64,000 bases of DNA from Deinococcus psychrotolerans (GTDB lineage Bacteria > Deinococcota > Deinococci > Deinococcales > Deinococcaceae). Positions 17,554-25,462 of the stretch are shown here, in pieces. Location: contig NZ_CP034186.1 in NCBI RefSeq assembly GCF_003860465.1, positions 1-64,000 of the forward strand, written 5' to 3'. Under the pieces are notes generated by a model, which saw nothing but the letters and a program-made list of their open reading frames with translations, ran no database searches and had not been told where the DNA came from. Each line of letters starts with the position of its first letter. Position 1 is the first letter of the stretch. A program made the translations under genes and the position numbers.

Positions 17554-17580
17554 GTTGTGTTGCTTTAACTAGCATCACAG
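17554..17580 (+). repeat. Probable end of the IS6-type remnant
   Basis: The sequence GTTGTGTTGCTTTAACTAG resembles the outer end of the IS4-type element at 2949 (about 22 of 27 bases over the whole stretch). It lies just outside the 3' end of the IS6-type transposase remnant. A hairpin at 17591-17623 (GCAGGGGTGGT ... ACCATCCCTGC) follows. Confidence 0.45.
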
Positions 17581-17608
17581 CACACTGAGAGCAGGGGTGG
17601 TTTGAGAT

Positions 17609-17986
17609 TCAGACCATCCCTGCTGCGACTGTTGACCACGTCTGGAACGTATCCTCCTGATTTTTTCTTCCATTAGATGTGGGAATGCTGGTCTGGGTGT
17701 GATGGTGAAGATTCTCAATGCGGGCGTGTAAACTCAGGAACTCCTGCGCTCGTTTCCGCCGCTTAGATCCTTGTTGCTGTCGTTCCTGAAACTACGTATA
17801 ATGGTGGGATTGTCTTGGGCAGAACGGATGCCCGGATGGACGCCTGCCTGCTGTTCGATCAGGTTTTTGCAGCGATCCAAGGATATCACCACTTGATGAT
17901 CGACCTCTGCAAGACTCGCGATCTGACCGCCGCTCCATAGCTAGTGAGTTTGTCGGTGCAAATCTCATCTGGAACGTCATATTCAC
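17609..17986 (-). pseudogene. IS6-family transposase remnant (C-terminal part)
   Basis: Read on the minus strand the fragments are EYDVPDEICTDKLTSYGAAV, NLIEQ, SH, FQERQQQGSKRRKRAQEFLS, LHARIENLHHHTQT and WSTVAAGMV-stop. This is the usual tail of Deinococcus-type IS6 transposases, but it has in-frame stops and shifts. The 5' part is missing because the IS630 copy starts at 17988. A ~40-bp repeat (17812-17851) sits between the NLIEQ and SH segments. Confidence 0.65.
17812..17851 (+). repeat. Short palindromic repeat, divergent copy inside IS6 transposase remnant
   Basis: Begins GTCTTGGGCAGAACGG and ends CGCCTGCCTGC. It matches the ~37-bp repeats found in the IS630 copies and at 48919-48993, and interrupts the IS6 reading frame between NLIEQ and SH. 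Confidence 0.65.
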
Positions 17987-18027
17987 CTAGTGCATGACCA
18001 CAGGCATGCCTTCAGGTAAACTGAGGG

Positions 18028-19177
18028 ATGGGACGACGGAAACAGTGGGTTGTGCAGCTGAGCGACAATGAGCGGCAGCAACTGACGGACATGACTCGGA
18101 AAGGCGTGCACAGTGCGCGGGTCGTGGCCCGCGCACGCCTCCTGCTCCTGAGCGACAGAGGCCTGCTGGATCGGGACGTGGCCGAGCGCCAAGGCGTGAG
18201 TTCTGCCACCGTCGCGTCGATCCGCAAGAAGTACACCGAGGGCGGCCTCCAGGCTGCCCTCCACGAGAAAGCACGGCCCAAACAGCCGCCCAAACTGAAC
18301 GCGCAGCGGACGGCGATCTTGATCGCCGAAGTGTGCTCGAGTCCCGACGGCCGGGAGAAATGGACGATGCAACTGCTGGCCGATCGTCTGGTGACCCTGG
18401 GTGTGGTGGACAGCATCAGTGACGAGACCGTACGGAGAACACTGAAAAAAACGCACTCAAACCGTGGCAGGTTCAAAGTTGGTGTGTCGCCCAGGTAGGT
18501 GCGGACTTCGTGTGGCGCATGGAAACCGTGCTGGACACCTATGCCCAGCCCTACGATGCCTCACGGCCTGTCATCTGCTTCGATGAAAAGTCGTATCAGC
18601 TGTTGGATCATGTCCGAGAGCCACTGCCACCCGTGCCGGGATCCCCAGCACGGGTGGATCATGAATACAAGCGGTATGGCACCGTCAATTTCTTTGTCGC
18701 TCTGGAACCACACACCGGTCAACGCACAGTCACGGTGACCGACCGACGGAGCAATGCGGACTTTGCTGAGCAGCTCCAGGCACTGGAGCTGCGCTATGCG
18801 GTTGCCGAGAAGATCGTTCTGGTGCTGGATCAGCTGTCCACGCACAGTCCAGCAGCGCTATATCAACATCTTCCGGCAGAGGAAGCTCGGCGGCTGAGCC
18901 GACGCTTCGAGTGGATCTACACACCAAAACATGCGTCCTGGCTCAACATGCGGGCAGGCCCCATATGGGTGCCGTTCTGCCCAAGACGGCGGAATTGGAG
19001 TGGTCAGCCTTGCAACGCCAGTGTCTGGGTCAGCGCTTGGCGAGTAAAGAGGCCGTCGAGCGTGAAATCCACGCCTGGGAAACAGACCGCAACGCGCGGT
19101 CTGTGCGCGTGAACTGGCAGTTCTCGACACCCACAGCTCGGGAGAAACTCAAGCGCCACTATCCGACTCGCAAATAG
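18028..19177 (+). pseudogene. IS630 transposase, split into three frames (copy A)
   Basis: The first ORF (18028-18498, 156 codons) has the HTH region: GLLDRDVAERQGVSSATVASIRKKY. The DDE part (ORF from 18510) carries VICFDEKSY and IVLVLDQLSTHS, two catalytic Asp sites, and ends at TPKHASWLN. The junction is an A7 run at ~18443 (CTGAAAAAAACG), where a -1 slip gives LKKNALKPW, the normal family sequence. At 18951 a ~37-bp repeat breaks the frame again just after WLNM. The rest (AELEWSALQRQCLGQRL to 19177) with the third catalytic acidic residue lies in the third frame. Confidence 0.8.
18951..18987 (-). repeat. ~37-bp palindromic repeat inside IS630 transposase (copy A)
   Basis: On the minus strand it reads GTCTTGGGCAGAACGG to GGGCCTGCCCG, with outer arms GGGCAG/CTGCCC and inner arms around CATAT. 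Removing ~38 bp restores the reading frame ...SWLNM-AELEW..., so it is an insertion. Confidence 0.75.
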
Positions 19178-19206
19178 CTATAGACATGCCTGTGGTCATA
19201 CACTAG

Positions 19207-20090
19207 GCAGGCCACTCCTCACAGCAAATGCTGGATGTTATGGGTCAAGTTGAGGCGGGTCAACCGATTGACGAGGTAGCGAAAAAGTGGTGAATCACGA
19301 AGCCACATCGCAGTCACAGACGCCGATCAAGCGCCAAGTGGTGGGCTTCGTCCGTCAGCAGTTCAAGTTCACTGAACGTCGGACGTGCCAGGTGCTCGGG
19401 TTCTGGCACCCAACTCAACGGCATCATAGAGACAGCCCTAGAGAGGAAAAAGAGCTGGCTCTGAAGACTCGGCTACGTGAGTTGGCGGAGCAATGTCCCT
19501 TTCTTGGCTATCGACGACTCCAGGTGCTCTTGAAGCGCGAGGGACAGGTCGTCAATCACAAACGGGTTTACCGGATCTATCGGGCTGAAGGACTAGCTGT
19601 GCGTCGCAAAGCCCGCAAGAAGATCACTGCCCGAGAACGGGCGCAGAAACCATAGGTTTCTGCCGTCAATCAGCGTTGGAGTATGGATCTTATGTCTGAT
19701 CAGCTTGCTTCAGGACGGAGATTTCGCGTCCTCAAGGTGGTGGATGACTTCACCTTCACAAGGGAATGCCTAGTAATGCATGTCGGCACCTCCATTACAG
19801 GCGCGGATGTGGCTCGATTGCTCAGTAACGTGTTGGCTGAGCGTGCTCAGTCTGCCATGCTCGTGACAGATAATGGGCCTGAATTCATCAGCAAAGCCTT
19901 GGAGCAATGGGCTCACGAACGCGGAATCACGCAACATTTCGACCATTCTCGATGAGTACCTAAACCTCCATTGGTTTCAGACCTTACCTCAAGCCCGTCT
20001 GGTCGTGGCAGCCTAGCATCAGGATTACAATGAGGTGCGCTCACACAGCTCGCTCAATGACCATTCGCCCACCTGAACCAGGCGGGCTGA
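19207..20090 (+). pseudogene. IS3-family transposase remnant
   Basis: Starts with an orfA-like shred (MLDVMGQVEAGQPIDEVAKKW-stop). An orfB body follows: CPFLGYRRLQVLLKREG, VVNHKRVYRIYRAEGLAVRRK, an in-frame TAG after RAQKP, then WSMDLMSDQL, VVDDFTFTRECL, MLVTDNGPEFISKALEQWA. After ITQHF a block is missing and the sequence resumes as LNLHWFQTLPQARLVVAA with a further stop. The rve-type integrase core is thus interrupted by two stops and a deletion. Confidence 0.75.
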
Positions 20091-20119
20091 GATAAGATTT
20101 GAAGTGCAACTGGACTGGA

Positions 20120-20221
20120 CTGACGACGAGGGGAACCTCAGGGTTGTCCATGCAGCGTTTTCTTCTCCAAGGGTGGAATGAATGGGCCGAGGACGGCCCA
20201 CTGTTCGTCCGTCAATCGCAT
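20120..20221 (-). pseudogene. IS5-type transposase N-terminal fragment
   Basis: The minus strand from an ATG at 20221 reads MRLTDEQWAVLGPFIPPL followed by EKKTLHGQP and a stop, the usual N-terminus of IS5-group transposases. Nothing of the catalytic domain remains. Confidence 0.55.
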
Positions 20222-20302
20222 CCCGCAAATATTTCAAGCCTTCACGTACCAAACTGAAATTTCCAGATCACTTCTAGTGTATGACCACAGGCATGTCTAT
20301 AG

Positions 20303-21452
20303 CTATTTGCGAGTCGGATAGTGGCGCTTGAGTTTCTCCCGAGCTGTGGGTGTCGAGAACTGCCAGTTCACGCGCACAGACCGCGCGTTGCGGTCTGTTT
20401 CCCAGGCGTGGATTTCACGCTCGACGGCCTCTTTACTCGCCAAGCGCTGACCCAGACACTGGCGTTGCAAGGCTGACCACTCCAATTCCGCCGTCTTGGG
20501 CAGAACGGCACCCATATGGGGCCTGCCCGCATGTTGAGCCAGGACGCATGTTTTGGTGTGTAGATCCACTCGAAGCGTCGGCTCAGCCGCCGAGCTTCCT
20601 CTGCCGGAAGATGTTGATATAGCGCTGCTGGACTGTGCGTGGACAGCTGATCCAGCACCAGAACGATCTTCTCGGCAACCGCATAGCGCAGCTCCAGTGC
20701 CTGGAGCTGCTCAGCAAAGTCCGCATTGCTCCGTCGGTCGGTCACCGTGACTGTGCGTTGACCGGTGTGTGGTTCCAGAGCGACAAAGAAATTGACGGTG
20801 CCATACCGCTTGTATTCATGATCCACCCGTGCTGGGGATCCCGGCACGGGTGGCAGTGGCTCTCGGACATGATCCAACAGCTGATACGACTTTTCATCGA
20901 AGCAGATGACAGGCCGTGAGGCATCGTAGGGCTGGGCATAGGTGTCCAGCACGGTTTCCATGCGCCACACGAAGTCCGCACCTACCTGGGCGACACACCA
21001 ACTTTGAACCTGCCACGGTTTGAGTGCGTTTTTTTCAGTGTTCTCCGTACGGTCTCGTCACTGATGCTGTCCACCACACCCAGGGTCACCAGACGATCGG
21101 CCAGCAGTTGCATCGTCCATTTCTCCCGGCCGTCGGGACTCGAGCACACTTCGGCGATCAAGATCGCCGTCCGCTGCGCGTTCAGTTTGGGCGGCTGTTT
21201 GGGCCGTGCTTTCTCGTGGAGGGCAGCCTGGAGGCCGCCCTCGGTGTACTTCTTGCGGATCGACGCGACGGTGGCAGAACTCACGCCTTGGCGCTCGGCC
21301 ACGTCCCGATCCAGCAGGCCTCTGTCGCTCAGGAGCAGGAGGCGTGCGCGGGCCACGACCCGCGCACTGTGCACGCCTTTCCGAGTCATGTCCGTCAGTT
21401 GCTGCCGCTCATCGTCGCTCAGCTGCACAACCCACTGTTTCCGTCGTCCCAT
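20303..21452 (-). pseudogene. IS630 transposase, split into three frames (copy B)
   Basis: Same organisation as copy A. First ORF 21452-20982 (HTH), DDE part 20970-20368 up to HASWLN, a 37-bp insertion at 20493-20529, and the C-terminal part (AELEWSALQ to YPTRK) ending at 20303. Both the A7 slip site and the repeat insertion are shared, so the insertion predates the spread of these copies. Confidence 0.8.
20493..20529 (+). repeat. ~37-bp palindromic repeat inside IS630 transposase (copy B)
   Basis: Same sequence as 18951-18987 on the opposite strand: GTCTTGGGCAGAACGG to GGGCCTGCCCG. It splits the transposase frame just before the C-terminal acidic motif. Confidence 0.75.
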
Positions 21453-21519
21453 CCCTCAGTTTACCTGAAGGCATGCCTGTGGTCATGCACTAGCTGTACT
21501 TTGGGGGTATTCAGAAACA

Positions 21520-21556
21520 TGTGTAGGCACAGCATCCTTGATGCTGTGCCTACACA
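21520..21556 (+). promoter_or_regulatory. Perfect 16-bp hairpin before the IS701 transposase start
   Basis: Arms TGTGTAGGCACAGCAT and ATGCTGTGCCTACACA with a 5-base loop CCTTG. The hairpin ends one base before the ATG at 21558. In transcripts entering from outside, it would bury the start, a known way for IS elements to avoid activation by readthrough. That function is inference. Confidence 0.55.
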
Positions 21557-22303
21557 TATGCGACGTCACCTGCCTGCCTGGACACGACACTTCCCCACCT
21601 GGTTTGCTCCCTTCTCAGCTCTGTTTCGTTATCACGCCCAGCGTACCTGGGCACCACTCTACGTACACGGGTTATGCAGTACGGCCAGTCGCAAAAGCAT
21701 CCAACCGCTCGCAGCGGTTGTCGTCCCTGGAAATGATGACCCACTGCAGCGTTTCATCACCGATAGTCCATGGTTGACCGCTCCACTCGAAATTTTACTT
21801 GCTCAACGCGCTGAGGAGCTTCTGGGCGGTCGAGATGCTGTGCTGATCATTGACGATACCTGCCTGACAAAGTTTGGTACGAAATCCGTCGGCGTCGCCC
21901 GACAATACTCCGGCCAAGTGGGAAAACTGACGAACTGCCAGTGTCTGGTTTCACTCATCCTGGCACAGCATGACATCCCTCTCCCGCTGGCCCTAAGGCT
22001 CTTTTTGCCTCTGGAATGGACGAACGATGCTGCCCGCTGTGAAGCGATCGGTGTTCCATCGGAACACCGATCACCGTTGACCAAATGGGAGCTAGCGCTG
22101 TGCGAACTCGACCGTGTCCGCCAACACGTCACCTTTGGCGTCGATGCGGGTTACGGGGTCAATGCCCGATTTCGTCGGGCACTCAGTGCGCGGGGATTGC
22201 TGTGGTCTGTCGGCATCACGCGAACGCAAACTGTCTATCCCGCTGAGGTACGTCTGATCCCAATCCCCAAACACTTCAGAGGCCGAGAACCGAAATACCC
22301 GAC

Positions 22304-22340
22304 AACGTCTGCACGACCGTTTGGCGGTCGTGCAGACGTT
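22304..22340 (+). repeat. Perfect 16-bp palindrome at the IS701 frame break
   Basis: Arms AACGTCTGCACGACCG and CGGTCGTGCAGACGTT around TTTGG. The right arm encodes the family-like VVQTL stretch. The left arm appears copied from it and coincides with the loss of frame. Confidence 0.6.
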
Positions 22341-22768
22341 GAGCGAGGCCGTCTGGCACAACGTAGTCTGGCGTCACGGTACCAAGGGTGCGCTTTCAGG
22401 TCGATTCGCCGCCGTTTATGTCCGGCTGGCAGATGGTGAAGAAAACGCCCAAGGTCAACATCTTCCAGGGCAAGTGGCTTGGGTGATCGGCGAACAACGG
22501 CGTGGTGAAGAGCGAAAATATTATGTCTGCAATCTTCCACCGACAACACCACTAACGCGGTTGATCGAAGTGACCAAGCGCCGCTGGGCCTGTGAATTAA
22601 CCCATCGTGAACTCAAGCAAGAAGTCGGCTTGGATCATTTCGAAGGCCGATCATGGAACGGCCTGCATCATCACGCCCTGCTGTGCATGATTGCCCTGAC
22701 TTTCCTTCAGTGGCTGCGACGTACTCAGCCAGATGACTTGATGGGCGACACCGTACCTGCCATTCGTG

Positions 22769-22803
22769 TAGAGGTGGCTGGGGAATACCCCCAGCCACCT
22801 CTA
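22769..22803 (+). terminator. Hairpin near the 3' end of IS701
   Basis: Arms TAGAGGTGGCTGGG and CCCAGCCACCTCTA with a short loop (GAATACC). A T-rich stretch (CCCTTTTTGCC) follows a few bases later, so it may end transcription. It lies inside the last codons of the transposase. Confidence 0.4.
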
Positions 22804-22905
22804 TGCCCTTTTTGCCGTGCCCACACAGCATTATTCAGTGGTCCTCGAATACCCCCAAAGTACAGCTAAAGTGGATGGCTTAGAACCAGCGGGTTGGGAC
22901 AGTCA

Positions 22906-22938
22906 AAAGGGAGTGTTGGGGGCGTCAATACTCCCTTT
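22906..22938 (-). terminator. Terminator of the hydroxyproline operon
   Basis: Inverted repeat AAAGGGAGT ... ACTCCCTTT, followed on the minus strand by TTTTGAC, 28 bases beyond the stop of the last operon gene. Confidence 0.6.
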
Positions 22939-22965
22939 CCTGAATTCAGAACAGCGGTGCCGCCC

Positions 22966-24489
22966 TCAGCGCGTTCGTTCGCCGTCCACCAGACGCCAGA
23001 TACCATATGGATTGGCGTCCTGCAGTTCGGGCGGCAGAGCACGGTCAGGAAAGTCCTGATACGCGCGCAGACGGGCAAAACGCCCGATGGCGAGGGTACC
23101 CACGCTGGTGCTGCGCCCGCCGTCGCTGGTGGCCGGGAAGGGGCCGCCGTGAACCATGGCGTGGCCGACTTCCACACCGGTGGGAAAGCCATTCAGCACC
23201 AGTCGCCCGGCCCGCTGTCCCATGACGTGTAGCAGGTCAGAGAGTCCGTCCAGTTCATCATCCGTGGCGTGCAGGCTGGCAGTCAACTGGCCTTCCAGTC
23301 CGGCCAGTACGGGCATGACCTCTTCCAGGCGGTCATAGCGCACCGCAATGCTCAGAGGGCCAAAGACTTCATCGGCCAGATCGGAGGTAAATGCGGCAAT
23401 GGGAACGCTGAGAAGCTGGGGCTGCGCGCCCTGCTCCGGCTCCGAACCCTGGGTCATGGGCTGAACGCCCGCCACTGCAAGATGCCCGGCTGCACCCTTC
23501 TGGTAGGCGTTCAGAATGCCGCCCGTGAGCAGGGTGCAGGCTGGAGTGGCGTCCAGTTTCGCCGCCACCTGTTGTAGGAAGGCGTCGCCCGCCTCGCCCA
23601 CTGGCACGAAAATCAGCCCCGGCTGGGTGCAGAGCTGGCCGCCCGAGCCGCTGATGCTGGTGGCCAGTCCACCCGCCAGCGCCGCGCCGCCCCTGTCAAT
23701 GGCCGCCGCCGTGAACACGCTGGGATTGACGCTGCTCATCTCGGCGTAGACGGGAATCGGCACCTCGCGGGCCTGGGCAGCGGCCACGATGGCCAGCCCG
23801 CCCGCACGGGAGCCGGTGAAGCCGACGGCGTGAATCTCAGGGTGCTGAACCAGTTGCACGCCCAGCTCGTAGCCGTCCTCGTAGACGATGCCGAACACGC
23901 CTGCGGGCAGGCCACACTTCGCCGCCGCCTCACGAATGGCCGCTGCCGCCAACTCGGAGGTGGCCGGGTGCGCCGGGTGCGCCTTGACCACCACGGGGCA
24001 ACCTGCCGCCAGCGCGGAAGTGGTGTCGCCCCCGGCCACGCTGAAAGCCAGCGGAAAGTTGCTGGCCCCAAAGACCGCCACTGGCCCCAGTGCCACCCGC
24101 AGGCTGCGGACATCCGGCTTAGGCGCTGGCCTGCGGGTCGGATCGCCGTGGTCAATGCGGGCGTCCACCCATGAGCCCTCTGCCGCCACCCGCGCGAACA
24201 GGCGCAGTTGATTGGCAGTGCGCCCTACCTCGCCGCGCAGCCGGGCTTCAGGCAGGCCCGTTTCTAGCATTGCCGCCGCGATTAGCTCATCTCCCCGCGC
24301 CTCGATTGCGGCGGCGGCAGTGTTCAGAAAGTCGGCCCGCTGTGTGGGCGAACTGGTAGCAAAGCCCCGTGCCGCATCTTTCGCCGCTGCCACCAGTGAC
24401 TCCAGTTCCTCCGGCGTCGTGACCTCGAATGCCGGGGCCAGAGGCTGCCCCGTCGCCGGGTTCGTCGCCTGGAAGGTGCGGGCGGTCAT
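22966..24489 (-). CDS. Aldehyde dehydrogenase, 2,5-dioxovalerate (alpha-ketoglutarate semialdehyde) type
   Basis: Protein of 507 residues. The ALDH fold has catalytic Cys in GSGGQLCTQPGL (~295) and general-base Glu in VYAEMSSVNP (~250). FGASNFPLAFSVAGGDT takes the place of the usual PWNFP site, as in the NADP-dependent alpha-ketoglutarate semialdehyde dehydrogenases. It would carry out the last step of hydroxyproline breakdown, giving 2-oxoglutarate for the TCA cycle. The start shares ATGA with the upstream deaminase stop, and a terminator follows. Confidence 0.9.
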   Translation of the reverse strand: MTARTFQATNPATGQPLAPAFEVTTPEELESLVAAAKDAARGFATSSPTQRADFLNTAAAAIEARGDELIAAAMLETGLPEARLRGEVGRTANQLRLFARVAAEGSWVDARIDHGDPTRRPAPKPDVRSLRVALGPVAVFGASNFPLAFSVAGGDTTSALAAGCPVVVKAHPAHPATSELAAAAIREAAAKCGLPAGVFGIVYEDGYELGVQLVQHPEIHAVGFTGSRAGGLAIVAAAQAREVPIPVYAEMSSVNPSVFTAAAIDRGGAALAGGLATSISGSGGQLCTQPGLIFVPVGEAGDAFLQQVAAKLDATPACTLLTGGILNAYQKGAAGHLAVAGVQPMTQGSEPEQGAQPQLLSVPIAAFTSDLADEVFGPLSIAVRYDRLEEVMPVLAGLEGQLTASLHATDDELDGLSDLLHVMGQRAGRLVLNGFPTGVEVGHAMVHGGPFPATSDGGRSTSVGTLAIGRFARLRAYQDFPDRALPPELQDANPYGIWRLVDGERTR

Positions 24490-25403
24490 GACCCAACTCC
24501 TGCGGAGACACGCCCGGACGCGGCCTCGATGACGGCGCGTGCTTCGGCCTTCTCGGCGTCCGTAAGCTCCAGCCGGGGGGCGCGGACGCGGGCGCTGCCG
24601 TGCCCGGTTTCCTCCTGCACAAACTTGATCAACTGCACGAACTTGTTCACCACGTCCAGTCGCAGGAGCGGCAGGAACCAGCGGTACAGTTCGGCAGCCT
24701 CTTTCGTCTTGCCGTCGCGGGCCAGCTCGAACAGGCGCACGCTTTCGGCGGGGTAGGCATTGATCAGGCCCGCGACCCAGCCGGTTGCGCCCGCCGCCAC
24801 GCCCTCCACGACGGCGTCATCCAGACCCACCAGAATATCCACCGACTCGGGCAGCACGGCACGCAGGGCGGTCACGCGGCGCACGTCCCCGCTGCTTTCC
24901 TTGACGCCGCGCAGGTTGGTATGCTCTCCAGCCAGCTCGGCAATCTGCGGGGCTAAGAAATCGGTGCGGTACGCGCCGGGGTTGTTGTACAGGATCACGG
25001 GCAGATCGGTGGCCCCCACCAGCGCGGCCATGTGCGCCTTCATCTCGCGCCAGTCGCTGGTGTAGACGTAGGGCGGCAGCGCCATCAGGCCGCCGCAGCC
25101 CACGTCACGCGCCGCCTGGGCCAGCCGCACCCCGCCCGCCGTGCTGAGGCTGGCGATGCCGGGAATCACGGGCTTGCCGTCCAGCGCGTCCACCAGGGTT
25201 TCCAGCACGGCCATCTTCTCGTCCATTTCCAGCGTGTTGGTCTCGCCCAGCGAACCCAGCGGAATCATGCCGTCGCACCCGGCGGCCATCATCCAGCGGG
25301 CGTGCTCGCGCAGGAAGCCGTGATCCACGCTGCCGTCGGCATTGAAGGGCGTGGTGATGGCGGGGAAGACGCCTCGGAAGGGATGGGAGGTGGAGTGGGT
25401 CAT
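24486..25403 (-). CDS. DapA-family 1-pyrroline-4-hydroxy-2-carboxylate deaminase
   Basis: Protein of 305 residues of the DHDPS/NAL TIM-barrel family. The Schiff-base Lys is in LRGVKESSGDVRR, the Tyr in LPVILYNNPGAYR, and the pyruvate-type loop is GSLGETNTL. ATG at 25403 has an AAAGGAG site 8 bases upstream, so the longer open frame from 25466 was not used. In hydroxyproline operons this family member converts 1-pyrroline-4-hydroxy-2-carboxylate to alpha-ketoglutarate semialdehyde plus ammonia. Alone, the family cannot be assigned a substrate; the neighbours decide it. Confidence 0.87.
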   Translation of the reverse strand: MTHSTSHPFRGVFPAITTPFNADGSVDHGFLREHARWMMAAGCDGMIPLGSLGETNTLEMDEKMAVLETLVDALDGKPVIPGIASLSTAGGVRLAQAARDVGCGGLMALPPYVYTSDWREMKAHMAALVGATDLPVILYNNPGAYRTDFLAPQIAELAGEHTNLRGVKESSGDVRRVTALRAVLPESVDILVGLDDAVVEGVAAGATGWVAGLINAYPAESVRLFELARDGKTKEAAELYRWFLPLLRLDVVNKFVQLIKFVQEETGHGSARVRAPRLELTDAEKAEARAVIEAASGRVSAGVGS

Positions 25404-25462
25404 GGTGTGGCTCCTTTGAATGAGTGGGTGAGAGGTTCGAGGATCTGAGGAATTTCGAGTGT

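Larger units (their letters stand above)
17988..19205 (+). mobile_element. IS630-family element, copy A
   Basis: 1218 bp counting a TA at each end, the expected IS630 target. Terminal repeats are TAGTGCATGACCACAGG at the left and, on the other strand, TAGTGTATGACCACAGG at the right. It is nearly identical to copies B (20275-21492, inverted) and C (57050-59540, interrupted). It cuts the IS6 remnant on its left. Confidence 0.9.
20275..21492 (-). mobile_element. IS630-family element, copy B (inverted relative to A)
   Basis: Same 1218-bp length, TA ends and terminal repeats as copy A, but on the minus strand. A and B form an inverted pair around about 1.07 kb of IS3/IS5 debris. The only protein-level change I see in the first ORF is an Asp for an Asn (SDDERQQ versus SDNERQQ). 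Confidence 0.9.
21494..22865 (+). mobile_element. IS701-family element with perfect 19-bp ends
   Basis: 1372 bp. Terminal repeats are CTGTACTTTGGGGGTATTC at 21494-21512 and its exact reverse complement at 22847-22865. Flanking tetranucleotides are CTAG (left) and CTAA (right). Both fit the YTAR target of IS701 but they are not identical, so they are not a clean target duplication. Several perfect hairpins lie inside (21520-21556, 21702-21720, 22046-22072, 22163-22181, 22304-22340, 22769-22803). Confidence 0.85.
21558..22869 (+). pseudogene. IS701-family transposase, one frameshift
   Basis: The first part (21558 to ~22312) reads MRRHLPAWTRHFPTWFAPFS, VLIIDDTCLTKFG with the first acidic residues of the DDE_5 domain, and FGVDAGYGVNARFRRALSA. 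The second part (frame of 22321) reads RLAVVQTLSEAVWHNVVW, GRFAAVYVRLADGEENAQGQ, RRWACELTHRELKQEVGLDHFEGR and WNGLHHHALLCMIALTFLQ. The frame changes within the perfect palindrome 22304-22340. The stop codon TAA lies outside the IS end, in the flanking target bases. Confidence 0.75.

Noticed and set aside
21520..22803. Hairpins in IS701 as a CRISPR-like or attC array
   Set aside because: The palindromes differ in sequence and spacing and lie in coding sequence, so they are neither direct repeats nor integron sites.
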